Assembly (NCBI GenBank): GCA_949317995.1
Contig: OX439036.1
Location: 106,061,669-106,125,668, forward strand
From: Acholoe squamosa
Taxonomy: Eukaryota; Annelida; Polychaeta; Phyllodocida; Polynoidae
DNA: 64,000 nt
Direction: 5' to 3'
Shown here: in pieces, positions 53,758-64,000 of the stretch
Position numbering within the stretch: position 1 is the first letter of the stretch
How the letters are laid out: the number at the start of each line of letters is the position of its first letter
Notes under the pieces: model-generated
The model's database searches: none
Told to the model about the DNA's origin: nothing
What the model saw: only the letters and a program-made list of their open reading frames with translations
Translations under genes and position numbers: made by a program

Positions 53758-55250
53758 GAGCTTAATTCAAAACATCCTGGGATCATGACCCCAGCGATCT
53801 TAGGAATAAATCAGCCTTATCCTATTAAGCGATCTTAAGAGTTGACTGGGTTCACATATCCTAGCCAGCACTAAGATCGCATCGATCTTAGCCTCAGCCC
53901 TCCTACACTATTCCAAGAAGAACTGACTAGGCACGGGGGTAAGAGTCCCAAAATAAACGAATAGCTGTGGAGTCACTCTTCTTCACAAGAGTGCTTATAC
54001 CATCGTTCCCCGTCCCCATATGGGCTAACAAAAGAGCACAGGAGCTTAATTCAAAAGATCCTGGGATCATGACCCCAGCGATCTTAGGAATAAATCAGCC
54101 TTATCCTATTAAGCGATCTTAAGAGTTGACTGGGTTCACATATCCTAGCCAGCACTAAGATCGCATTGATCTTAGCCTCAGCCCTCCTACACTATTCCTA
54201 GAAGTACTGACTAGGCACAGGGGTAAGAGTCCCAAAATAAAGGAATAGCTGTGGAGTCACTCTTCTTCACAAGAGTGCTTATACCATCGTTTCCTGTCCC
54301 CATATGGGCTAACAAAAGAGCACAGGGTGCAGTTGACCCCCATACAGTATTCAAGAATCGTTCCCATGAATGTATGAGTTGTGCTTGCCTATTAGAAGCA
54401 TTGTGCCCTCCCCCCAGGACAAAGAGAGAGAAGGGAAGAATTACCTTGCAGTGCACTTAACGCATGAGTAGCCCTAAGAGCCCTCAAGGACACTCAGCAA
54501 ATGTCCTCCCTCCCCTCTTTATGTATGCAGCAGGCTATTCACTCTTTCAATCAGGAGTGTTCCCTGTAAGTGCTCTTGTACCCTGGTGAAACCACTATGC
54601 ATTTCTTTCACTAAGATCGCAGTGATCATAGTGGTGGAAATGGAATAGTAAAGTGATCCCAGGACTAGCTATTCTGGACAGGCCTGCAACCACTGCATTA
54701 CATATCGTAGACCAGCCAGGTCTTATGATATGTGCCTACACTAAGATCGCTGGGGTTGGGATCCCAGGATCTTTTGAATTAAGCTCCAGGGTGCAGTTGA
54801 CCCCTGTACAGTATTCAAGAGTTGTTCCCATGAATGTATGATTTATGCTTGCCTATTAGAAGCATTGTGCCCTCCCCCCAGGACAAAGAGAGAGAAGGGA
54901 AGAATTACCTTACAGTGCACTTAACGCATGAGTAGCCCTAAGAGCCCTCAAGGACACTCAGCAAATGTCCTCCCTCCCCTATTTATGTATGCAGCAGGCT
55001 ATTCACTCTTTCGATCAGGAGTGTTCCCTGTAAGTGCTCTTGTACTCAGGTGAAACCACTATGCATTTCTTTCACTAAGATCGCAGTGATCTTAGCGGTG
55101 GAAATGGAATAGTGAAGTGATCCCAGGACTAGCTATTCTGGACAGGCCTGCAACCACTGCATTACATAGGGTAGACCAGCCAGGTCTTATGATATGTGCC
55201 TACACTAAGATCGCTGGGGTTGGGATACCAGGATGTTTTGAATTAAGCTC
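53758..55250. mobile_element. MITE family M2, copy B (split by copy A)
   Basis: The TIR GAGCTTAATTCAAAA starts at 53758 and its complement ends at 55250. CTG flanks both ends (53755-53757 and 55251-53), a 3-bp target duplication. The copy is interrupted by a second full copy at 54042-54786. Interior hallmarks are palindromes such as CTAAGATCGCAGTGATCTTA. Non-coding. Confidence 0.85.
54042..54786. mobile_element. MITE family M2, copy A nested in copy B
   Basis: A complete 745-bp copy with the same TIRs, flanked by CAG (54039-54041 and 54787-54789). The uninterrupted sequence at the same site can be read inside copy A itself, which proves the 3-bp duplication. CAG is the complement of CTG, so the target is CWG. 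Order of events: B first, A later. Confidence 0.88.
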
Positions 55251-55282
55251 CTGATTCAACACTATGCTCTATAAGAGTAGGC

Positions 55283-55284
55283 CT

Positions 55285-55345
<61 letters not shown>
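55283..55345. repeat. (CA)n(TA)n microsatellite
   Basis: A run of CA dinucleotides passes into a long AT run. Low complexity. Confidence 0.95.
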
Positions 55346-55350
<5 letters not shown>

Positions 55351-55422
55351 CTAAATAGGCTATTTCCGCGGAAATGCTATTTCTGACACCAATTGTAACG
55401 AAATCCCTTGGGACTTTGTCTG

Positions 55423-56506
55423 GAGCTTAATTCAAAAGATCCTGGGATCCCGACCCCAGCGATCTTAGTGTAGGCACATATCATAAGACCTGGCTGGTCT
55501 ACCCTATGTAATGCAGTGGTTGCAGGCCTGTCCAGAATAGCTAGTCCTGGGATCACTCCACTATTCCATTTCCACCACTAAGATCACTGCGATCTTAGTG
55601 AAAGAAAAGCATAGTGGTTTGACCTGAGTACAAGTGCACTTACAGGCAACACTCCAGATCGAAAGAGGGAACAGCCTGCTGATTACATAAACAGGGGACC
55701 TTGAGGGCCCTTAGGCCTACTCATGCGTTAAGGCCACTCAAAGGTAATTGTTCCTTCTTTAGTTGTGAAGTGAAGGCCTACTCCACTCCCTTTGGTATCC
55801 TCTTGCTACAAGTAGGTGAACTGGGTATATTGAAACGAATAAGACAAGGAATGGAAGATATATATTTCTGAAGAGGTTACCCGAATAAACCCTATTATAG
55901 CCAGACATATACTCCCGATTGAAAATTCATATAGGCTTATAATCTCTATTCTCATTACAAATCGCACTTTAAAGACTGCATGGCCTAGAAATAAAAATAG
56001 ATTGGAAATTTTATGAACCTCATTTAACAAGAAAAGATATTCGCAAAACCCAAAGAAATTTCATGTAAATGTGTCTGCTTATAGGTTGCTTACCTGCAAA
56101 AACGTCCTGTCTGACTGTCCATGTACAGGCCTTTTCTGCTTGCCTGACCCTTCCTTGTCAAGTACAGATCTTAATCTGTTCACTTGAACAACCCTTGATT
56201 ACTGTACGGGGTCAACTGCACCCTGTGCTCTTTTATTAGACCATATGTTGACGGGGAACGATGGTATAAGCACTCTTGTGAAGAAGAGTGACTCCACAGC
56301 TATTCCTTTATTTTGGGAGTCTTACCCCTGTGCCTAGTGAGTTATTCTTGGAATAGGGAAGGAGGGCTGAGGCTAAGATCGATGCGATTTTAGTGCTGGC
56401 TATGATATGTGAAACCAGTCTACTCTTAAGATCGCTTAATAGGATAAGGCTGATTTCTTCCTAAGATCGCTGGTGGTGCAATCCCAGGATCTTTTGAATT
56501 AAGCTC
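55423..56506. mobile_element. MITE family M2, copy C
   Basis: The TIR GAGCTTAATTCAAAAGATCC starts at 55423 and its complement ends at 56506. CTG flanks both ends (55420-55422 and 56507-56509). It is about 1.08 kb, longer than copy A because of extra interior sequence near 55790-56200. The interior order is inverted relative to copies A and B. The short ORF at 55806-56030 has no motif. Confidence 0.85.
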
Positions 56507-56509
56507 CTG

Positions 56510-57411
56510 AATAAATATCTATGTAAATATCAGGAATGGCAAGGAAAACAAAGTCACTGGAATTTCAGTTAACAAAGATATAAGGAAATGTCCATGACCA
56601 GGGAATAAATTTGCAAATGTCCATTCCAGGGAATGGAATATAAGGCGTCGTTGAATACGGAAAGCCTCACCTCGGTGAATACGATACAAATTTATTCCCT
56701 GGAATGGACATTTGCATTTATGTCATGGCCTAGGGGGTCATTTTGCCTTTAAATAAAGAAAAACAGCTCAGATCTGTTCAAAATCCAAGAGCTCAGATCT
56801 GTTCAAAATCCAAGATCCATTGAATATGGACACATTGTATTCAATGCCCCCCATTGAATACGGCAGTTCTAGTACTAATCTATAGTGACGTTCGTATCAG
56901 CCAGACATAAAAATATTTGTATTCTGGGAAATATCACAGATACAGTCAATAATATACAATTCTGTCACAAATATATCTGGTCTAGCTAAGGTCTCAATAA
57001 AGATGATACCACCAAAAAGATTTGAGTACAGTTTGGTACTAACCTTTTTCAGATGTGGAGTTTGTTAAGTAGTTTCAAGCAAGACCCCTAAAAAGTTCTA
57101 ACAGTTAAGCCTCATTAATTATGAGATATGAACAAGCAATCTGATTGTTCAATCCCATAGTGCACTGCTAGTTATGACATCACTGATGATGTCATAATCC
57201 AGGATGGAGTCTCAGACTTTCTGACAAAAGTGCTAATTATTCAATAACTAGACATAGCTTAGGATCCATATTTACAGGGTAGCTAGATATACATGTATAC
57301 TAATGGTTGCTGAAGTTTAGAAGGGAAACTCTTATTCTAAGGGGTAGTTTTAGGCGCCGAAGTGGCGAGCGAAAATAGGGTTTCCGCGGAAATAGCCTAT
57401 TTCACTACATC
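56510..57411. other. Intergenic stretch with small inverted and tandem repeats
   Basis: A local inverted repeat pairs AAATGTCCATTCCAGGGAAT (near 56614) with its complement near 56695. CAGATCTGTTCAAAATCCAA occurs twice in tandem near 56770 and 56798. No gene. Confidence 0.55.
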
Positions 57412-59118
57412 CCAGCAAATTGTCGTGACTCCTCATCAACCTGTGTGAAGTGGCTCACACATGTCGCTAGATGGAACACGACGTCGCTATAGCACAAGAT
57501 CACCAGGAATAGCAATGTTGGTGATCACATGGCCTCACCTCAGATGGCGCGAATGGTGATCATTCAGACTCACCAGGGATGGTGACGCGGGTGATCACTC
57601 ACCTTGCTAGATGATACACGCACCTCATCATAGCGCATGTTCACCAGGGATGGTGAGGATCGTGATCACTCATCCTCACTAGGGATGGTGACATGAGTGA
57701 TCACTCATCCTCACCAGGGATGGCGACATGAGTGATCACTCACTTCGCTAGATGAGACGCACACCACATCATAACGAACATTCACCATGGATGGCAAGGA
57801 TTGTGATCACTAACCTCCCTAGACACATACCTTGCGATAGCACAGGTTCACCACAGATCGTGAGGATCTTGATCACCCACACCCACCAGGGATGGCAACA
57901 CGAGTGATGACTCACCTCTCTAGATGAAACGCACACCATGCCATAGAGTATGTTCACCATGGTTGGCGAGGAATATGATGGCTCACACTCACCAGGGATG
58001 GCAAGGCGGTTGATCACTCACCTCGCTAGATGAAACGCCCACCACATCATAGCGCAGGTTCACCATGGATGGCGATGCTAGTGATCACTCACCTTGTTAG
58101 ATGAAAAGCTCATGATCATCGACATTGGTAATCATGCAGCCTCACTTCCGCCAGATCAAAGTATGTTTTGCCAGAGAAGGTGTTGCCATATTTATCTTCC
58201 CTCTAACCACAGACAAGGTGTTCATGTAGATATTTCCCTATGTTTTTTTCCTATAACCAGAAAAAAAGGTGTTTATGGATAGTTGCTTTCATTTTAGAGA
58301 TACCTCTATCTAAATTCAATTGATATTCTCTCTATTTAATCTTGTTTGATTCAACTCTGAAGTATTACATGGAAATCAGTGTGAAACAAAACACATTTGA
58401 TATGTATGGGACTTATACTTCATGCCCACACTTCCTAGATAGGCTACATACTGACAGTGGTGCTGTCTAAACAACTTTGGCAATGGTGGTGATAAGTTGC
58501 CACTGTGAGTGAGAGTGAGTGACAGATGATGCAATCCTCAGAGAGCATTGACTTGGAGTGATTGCCAATGTTGGCAATGGTGTTGATAAGTCACCATTTT
58601 GTGTGAGAGTTGATGACAGTGGCACACACTCACACAGCGAGTGACATCCATGTCAGCGATGGTGGTGATAAGTCGCCATTTTGAGAGAAGATTAACTAGG
58701 GGTGACACAAACTCAGTGAGTGAGAGCCATGTGGCAATGCAGGTGAAAAGTTGCCATTCTGAATGAGAGTTGACAGACAGTGGCACATATTGATGGAGTG
58801 AGTGAGATCCATGTTGGCAATGGTGGTGATAAGCTGCCATTCTGAGTGAGAGTTGACTGGGAGTGGCGCATAATCACGCAGGGAGTGAGATCCATATTAG
58901 CAATGTTGGTGATAAGTCGCCATTCTGAGTGAGGGATGACAAGGGGTAGCACATACTCACGCAGTGAGTGAGATCATGTTGGCGACTGTTGTGATAAATC
59001 ATAATGCCATGTGAGACTGACACACAGTGGCGAAAGATGATGCAGTGAGTTATCACTCAGAAAGGAGTCATCATTGATGACCAATCATGGCGACAGATAA
59101 CGACAATTTGCTGGGATA
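57412..59118. mobile_element. Fold-back element with satellite interior
   Basis: CCCAGCAAATTGTCGT at 57412 has its inverted complement at about 59100-59118, giving short TIRs. The left half is an array built on TCACCAGGGATGGTGA and GTGATCACTCACC units. The right half is a different array built on GTGGTGATAAGTCGCCATTC and AGTGAGATCCATGTTGGC units. No protein is encoded. It lies inside what appears to be the first intron of the minus-strand gene at 59247-59898. Confidence 0.7.
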
Positions 59119-59228
59119 TATATATATATATGAATATATATATATATAAATATATATATAAAAATATATATAAAAATATATATAAAAATATATATAAAAA
59201 TATATATAAATATATATATATATAAATC
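59119..59228. repeat. AT-rich microsatellite
   Basis: A run of TA dinucleotides and TATATAAAA units. It makes a spurious Tyr/Ile-rich extension of the minus-strand ORF beyond the splice donor. Confidence 0.95.
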
Positions 59229-59246
59229 TGCGCAAATCAAACTTAC

Positions 59247-59898
59247 TCAGGGCATTTGGATCATCCCTCTCGGACTCAGCACCATCAGCTAATGAATCTG
59301 CAGAAGGGCCTCCACGAGCACCACCATCCAAGCTTTGGGTATGTGCTTGACGAACCGGCTCTAAGGACGGTTCTCCTCTACCCAAATTTTGGCGACTGGA
59401 AGTGGAAGCATTATTCCCAACTGAAGGATTACCAGCTTGTACAGCTGGCTCAACATGAACTGCATCATTATCAGGTGTAGCGCTGAAGTTGAAGCGGTGA
59501 TTCATGATCGGATTAACATGGCTGCTACCTTGAGTACCGGTAACACCCCCACCGCTTACGCCATCTTGTGTGTTTTGCGCAACAGGTAACCGTCTCCCAA
59601 TATCATGGATCAGATTCTCAATATTGTTCATTCTGTCATTTAAATTAACAGACAGTCTATTAAATTCTCTGATGACTGAGGACATATCCACCAATTCTGT
59701 AATACTGTCATCAAGATCACCTGCCACACTGGCACTAGTTCCCACCGCACCAGAAGTCTGAGTTTGTGTTACCTCATTTCGCACACTTGCACGTCGCTCA
59801 TTCCGTCTTGATATATAATCTTGGTCATCCTTGCAGTAAGGGCATTCATTCTTGCGACCATCATACTCCTCCTTGCATACTCCACAAACTTTAGGCAT
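59247..59898 (-). CDS. 5' coding exon of an unknown zinc-ribbon/coiled-coil protein
   Basis: ATG is at 59898, with a TATA-like TTATATATAA about 80 bp upstream (near 59980). The N-terminus has two CxxC pairs (CGVC, CPYC) like a zinc ribbon, then a basic segment and a short helical stretch (VIREFNRLSVNLNDRM) that may form a coiled coil. A long Ser/Gly/Asn-rich low-complexity region follows. The exon ends at a perfect donor (GTAAGT, exon end 59247), leaving one base of a codon. Further exons are not recognised to the left. The family is unknown. The gene is head to head with the one at 60540. Confidence 0.6.
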
Positions 59899-60483
59899 GA
59901 TGGCAAGAAGAAAAATTTGAACCTGGCGACGTGGGAATGTTTAAATAATGGCGGAAAATGGAAATAGTCCCTGTTATATATAAGGCAGGGCGTAGTAATA
60001 CAACGACACAAGCGACCTCTAGTTGGATCAATATATACCAATATTTCCCGCGTGAGAAATATTGTGCACATATATAGTAGGGGAATCCCAAAATTTAAAG
60101 AAATAAATCACTATTTCCAATTTTCTTTGAAAGTTTTGGCTGCATTGAAACCCCAAAATCACCCTGATGAGCATAAAATAACTGGCCAAAAAAGAAAACA
60201 ATATAATCTTTCCTTTAAGCCCAGTTGGGAATTTTATTTCATGTATTATGTGTAGCAGCAGAGGTGTTACTGTGTTCATCAAACTTAAAATTATATATTT
60301 TAGGCTAATTGAAAGAAATTGTCATTCCCATATAAAAGTATATGTTCTCTTCTGGCATTCCCCTGCTCAAAAAATCACTTCCCTTCAATAGGTATTAAGA
60401 GAGATTTAGAAAAAATTAACACTTTGTGTTTCCTAACTGATCTTAGTGTAGCTGTTCCCCTCATGTTTTCTTTTTCTACTTCC

Positions 60484-60539
60484 AGAACACTTCCTAAAGT
60501 GACAACTAAATCCTGCTACAGGGAGAGACTTTGGAAAGC
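60484..60539 (+). other. 5' UTR start at a splice acceptor
   Basis: TTTTCTTTTTCTACTTCCAG ends near 60484 and is followed by 55 bp up to the ATG at 60540. This suggests an upstream non-coding exon and a single coding exon. Confidence 0.5.
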
Positions 60540-61760
60540 ATGACATTTGGCACAGGTGTCCATTCCTCCTCAGGAGCATCATGCTTGACATCAACATCAT
60601 CGTCTACCATAATTCATCATAATTCTCGACGCTCGGGTGATAATGATGATGACGACAACTGCTGTACACCCATCTTTGCTCTCCTTGCTCTCCTTATTTG
60701 TCCTTGTTACCATAGTTACAAGCAGAGACTGGTGGCAGTCTGGCTATGGATGGTTATTATTTCTGTCAGTGTTGGATGTTCGGTAAAATTTGTTGCCTTC
60801 AGGCAGCAGACCTATGATACATCTCCCTATGATGTCCGTGTTGTTACTCATCCTGGATATGGCATCTTCTGTCAAGCAGCGTGGTTTCAGTCAAATGAGC
60901 CTTTCTATATAACAACCTTTCCTGACTATCCCCATGTTGACAAAACAGCTGTTACGCCATATAAAACTGATGTTAGTCAATATCTGTGGAATAATGGGTA
61001 TGTTTACTGGGGCTTTTATCTACTGCCGGGTAGCATTGTCAAGGTCACTCCATGCGGAAACTCAAAGGGAATACGTCAATATTTCCTAAAAGGAAAGAAG
61101 ATGCTTCAGGATTGGGTCAATAAAGGATATGGTGGCTATATTAAGTATGACTACATATTCAGTAGTTGTGGCCGCACATTTACATATACAATCAACCAGC
61201 AGGATGACTACTATTTCTATTATACTACATCATTTGCGACAATAGTTGATATTAAGTTTGACATTAACCATACAAATTATGATTACACGGAAAAACAACA
61301 AACCATAAAATGTGGTGGAAATGTAGACATATCATGTGTTGTAGATGTCACACTAGAGGCAAAACCAACACTTGTTTACAGCGCAAATTATACAAACAAT
61401 TTTAGGACCACCTTGTCTGTGGACTGTGATGCTAGATTATCAATGTACATTGTTTTATTTGGCCTTGCTCCATTGCTCTTCGGGATTTTGCTTACCATCA
61501 TCATAAGTGCAAGATGTCGTCACAAATCTTCAACCTCAAATCAAAGTAGGACCCGAGGTCAAACAACAAATCAAGGTCGGAGAAGTCGAGGTCAAAGAGC
61601 TAGATCAAATCAAGGTCAAGCAACCCAAAGTCAGAGGCCAAGGTCAAATCAAGGTCACAGACTGAGGAATCCTTTCAATGACCTTCCTCCAAAATATGAG
61701 GAGCTCGTTGATGAAACGCCTCCGCCACCTTACACTCCTGGTGATATAAATCATATCTAA
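60540..61760 (+). CDS. Two-TM membrane protein with PPxY-bearing cytoplasmic tail
   Basis: ATG at 60540 is chosen over an in-frame TTG at 60531, giving 406 residues in one exon. The N-terminal 45 residues are Ser/Asp-rich, then a Cys-rich hydrophobic patch and TM1 (around WLWMVIISVSVG). The ectodomain of about 210 residues has several Cys, N-glycosylation sequons (NHT, NYT) and the GFYLLPGSIVKV stretch. TM2 follows (about residues 301-323, MYIVLFGLAPLLFG). The tail of some 80 residues is Gln/Arg/Ser-rich, encoded by an AATCAAGGTC-type DNA repeat, and ends with two WW-binding motifs, PPKY and PPPPY. It may recruit a NEDD4-family ubiquitin ligase. The general shape resembles APD-type two-TM proteins, without their RING. 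It appears intact; AATAAA is at 62067. Confidence 0.8.
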   Translation: MTFGTGVHSSSGASCLTSTSSSTIIHHNSRRSGDNDDDDNCCTPIFALLALLICPCYHSYKQRLVAVWLWMVIISVSVGCSVKFVAFRQQTYDTSPYDVRVVTHPGYGIFCQAAWFQSNEPFYITTFPDYPHVDKTAVTPYKTDVSQYLWNNGYVYWGFYLLPGSIVKVTPCGNSKGIRQYFLKGKKMLQDWVNKGYGGYIKYDYIFSSCGRTFTYTINQQDDYYFYYTTSFATIVDIKFDINHTNYDYTEKQQTIKCGGNVDISCVVDVTLEAKPTLVYSANYTNNFRTTLSVDCDARLSMYIVLFGLAPLLFGILLTIIISARCRHKSSTSNQSRTRGQTTNQGRRSRGQRARSNQGQATQSQRPRSNQGHRLRNPFNDLPPKYEELVDETPPPPYTPGDINHI

Positions 61761-61769
61761 CAGCTGTTG

Positions 61770-62100
61770 CATCATATTGTGATAATCTGTTATGATTATA
61801 CCAAGGTAGTGGATATTCATTGGGTGCTGCCATTGTTGAAGGTGGGTTCCACCTGCTCCGCAAGGGGCTCACAGTGAATAGTTTGGATTATTACATTGCT
61901 CGATAATCAATCCCGCTAAGTCAGTATATGTGATATTCATGAACTAATGCCAGGTGGCAGTACATATGTTATAGAAATGTAAAGATGTAAACTAGAGGTC
62001 AGAGAAACAGAAACTTCTGTAAATATTTTCCTGATGCTGAATTTGATTTTGTGGATGGAAAGGGCAAATAAAAATTGAATTAGACAAGCTCACCACTGTG
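61770..62100 (+). other. 3' UTR of the PPxY gene
   Basis: Non-coding sequence after the stop, with a polyadenylation signal AATAAA at 62067-62072. The segment 61800-61940 has a diverged second copy at about 63195-63460. Confidence 0.55.
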
Positions 62101-64000
62101 TTGCTAGGCAAATATGTACAAATTATGATAGATATTGGTGAGTTAGCATATATATGTATGCAAACATTGTATCAAAAGCAACAGTTCATTGACATGTAAT
62201 TAGGTGCTTTTTCAGCCATGGGCCTACAGGTTCAGAAATTTCCCTAGTACCCAACAGGAATTGAGGGCATAATGTTACATATATTCACAGGCCATGTCAC
62301 TTTTTCCCCAAGTTCCTGGAGAAAAGTTCACTGGAACTCCACTAGATGAGAGTTTGAGATCTCCATTCACTGTTTCCAAATATCTGTAAAGGAGAGACAG
62401 GTAAACTGTTACACCCCTCATGTGTAAGGGTCGAAACAGAAGATGATTGACTGGTAACTTCTCAGGAATGGCCTGTCTGTATCATGTCACCAATATAGAG
62501 GCAGGTCGCCAGCCAACAGAAACCTATCGGCCGGCACCTAATGTTGTAGGCCTATAGATAGATTGATTCACATCATTTAAAGAGTATTATTTAGGTATTG
62601 GTATACTTTTCTCAATTACCCAACCATAAGTATATAAATATGAAGACGCGACTCACTTTTACCCAAAGACGTATCTTTAAAATTTGGAAAAGTTCTGTTA
62701 TGCTTGGGTGAAAAAACGTTTTTGAAAAACTTTTTTCTTACATTGAAAAACGTTTTAAACATGTTCTAGTGTTCTTTAAACATTTGATACTCCAAAATTA
62801 AAGACAACGTTTGCAAAAACAAAAAAATCAGATTAGTGAAAATTCGCCCAACCAACGGTAGTGGAACCAACGCTAAACAAGAATTTCCATTTTCTCCTTT
62901 ACTCATCCTACCCAGCCAGCACGTCCACATGGGCCCCAGATTGGATTCCTCCGGGCCTTCTGGGCTTGCCCAGATGGGTTAAAGTTACTAATGTCAGGGC
63001 AGCAAGCTAGGGCCCACATGGGCTAGCTCAGGAAGCTGATTTCGCTGTATGATCAGAAGGTTGATGGATCTAGTCCGAGCAGATGATGGCCACTATTATA
63101 CTTGAAAATTAAAGAAATGAAAACACAAAAAATATGAAAAATCATTTTGTTCCATTCTTTTTAAATTGCGTATACCTGTCATGGCTGTCTATGCCAAGGT
63201 AGCAGATTGACCTATGGGGTCTGCCATTGCTTAAACTGATTAACAGCAGTAATCCCTAATAACATCTATCAGATGGGTACCAACTGTCCCCTGAGAGGAT
63301 CACAGAACATAATGTACAGGTAGGTGTATACCGATGTTGCGGGATGTCCAATGGGCACATCCATTGCTGGAGCTGGTTACTGATAGGAATTCCACAATGA
63401 ATAGGGGGAATTATTTCATTGGTTGATAATTCATCCCCCTATCTTGGATATGATCCTAATTTCACAATGCAGAGGCCAACAATATTCAGTATTTATAGCT
63501 ATTAATCAATACATAACTCAGAACGAGTAGGGTTTTGCTGGTTGTAATTAACAAGCGGTGCAACTATTCAAGTTGTACCAGAAGTACCCTGTATAGGACT
63601 AGATCACAACCTAATCTTTCAGAGAAATTGTAATGACTCCATAGCGTACAGTGTATCACACCCTGTGCACAATAGTTAGAGCCCACTTGGTACAAATGTT
63701 CTATGCGATGAAAGGTAGTAATGAGGTGCAGTGGCTGTGAAATGCCCTTCAGGACTATGTGTGATTAGGTTTTCCTCTCAGTATGTAATAGTGGGCAGTA
63801 TCCTATACAATGTCATAATAAACAGATAAGGAGCAGAGACAGTTCAAAGACTCAATTGTGAAGAGCTTTGGGACAACACTTGCTATGCAAGTTGATCAAG
63901 GCTTAGGAAAAAGATACCTATCTGTAAAGATTTAAAAGTTACCCTATATACAACCAAACTGGGTGCAGTCTGTTCGAATCTGATTTAGCCTTAGAAACAA
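62101..64000. other. Intergenic stretch with no recognised gene
   Basis: No supported ORF. A G/C-rich block with CCACATGGGCCCCAG near 62928 and its inverted form near 63011 looks like a short MITE. 63195-63460 is a diverged copy of the PPxY gene 3' flank (CACAATGAATAGGGGGAATT against CACAGTGAATAGTTTGGATT). Confidence 0.5.

Noticed and set aside
59071..59246. Tyr/Ile-rich C-terminus of the minus-strand ORF
   Set aside because: It lies beyond a perfect GTAAGT donor and is translated AT microsatellite plus the edge of the fold-back element.

Overview
The window is metazoan nuclear DNA, most likely from a marine invertebrate. It is AT-rich, shows GT-AG introns and TATA/CCAAT/octamer promoters, carries many fold-back MITE families, and has Gypsy, Copia and LINE retroelements. 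The species cannot be fixed from sequence alone. A Drosophila-type tRNA-His primer site in one Gypsy element and Baculo_F-like env genes fit an invertebrate. Host genes are sparse: one intact two-TM gene with PPxY motifs (60540-61760, +), the 5' coding exon of an unknown gene (59898-59247, -), a decayed multi-pass transporter (35696-36635, +), and a broken 3' fragment of a paralogue of the PPxY gene (about 49620-49897, +).

Layout. 1-10140: a decayed Gypsy element on the minus strand, with a 5'-truncated LINE inserted between protease and RT (about 3895-5912). 10150-12600: MITE copies, an unassigned stretch and a TGTGGACA minisatellite. 12598-15787: a decayed Copia element (-). 16483-35264: an 18.8-kb LTR retroelement on the minus strand with paired 650-bp LTRs and a 4-bp ACGT target duplication. 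35700-37210: transporter pseudogene and a LINE tail. 37212-46886: a 9.7-kb element with about 600-690-bp terminal inverted repeats. 47745-59118: several MITE/fold-back families and microsatellites. 59247-61760: two host genes head to head. 61770-64000: nothing clear.

The most interesting part is the 18.8-kb retroelement. Gag and pol lie in one frame separated by a single TAG, as in retroviruses that use stop-codon readthrough. Between pol and the 3' LTR is a second gene block with its own promoter (octamer, CCAAT, TATA) and a 62-nt leader exon ending at a consensus donor. Three downstream splice acceptors (25888, 25007, 20991) all accept that donor in the same phase. They open a novel ORF, a Baculo_F-like env exon with a signal peptide, and a Cys-rich ORF. 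A single-TM ORF sits between env and the Cys-rich ORF. A small intron-containing gene with its own TATA box runs on the opposite strand. The layout recalls the internal promoter and spliced accessory genes of complex retroviruses such as foamy viruses, but the proteins are not ones I recognise.

The 9.7-kb inverted-repeat element carries a decayed, partly duplicated version of the same module in the same order: a plus-strand TATA/ATG, TM-ORF remnant, env C-terminus, env N-terminal half. No gag or pol is visible in it. This suggests that a viral-type envelope/accessory module has moved between an LTR retroelement and a DNA-type (TIR) element, or that both took it from a common virus. All copies here are damaged to some degree (stops, frameshifts, a YVDN reverse-transcriptase active site, an integrase deletion), so they are old insertions.
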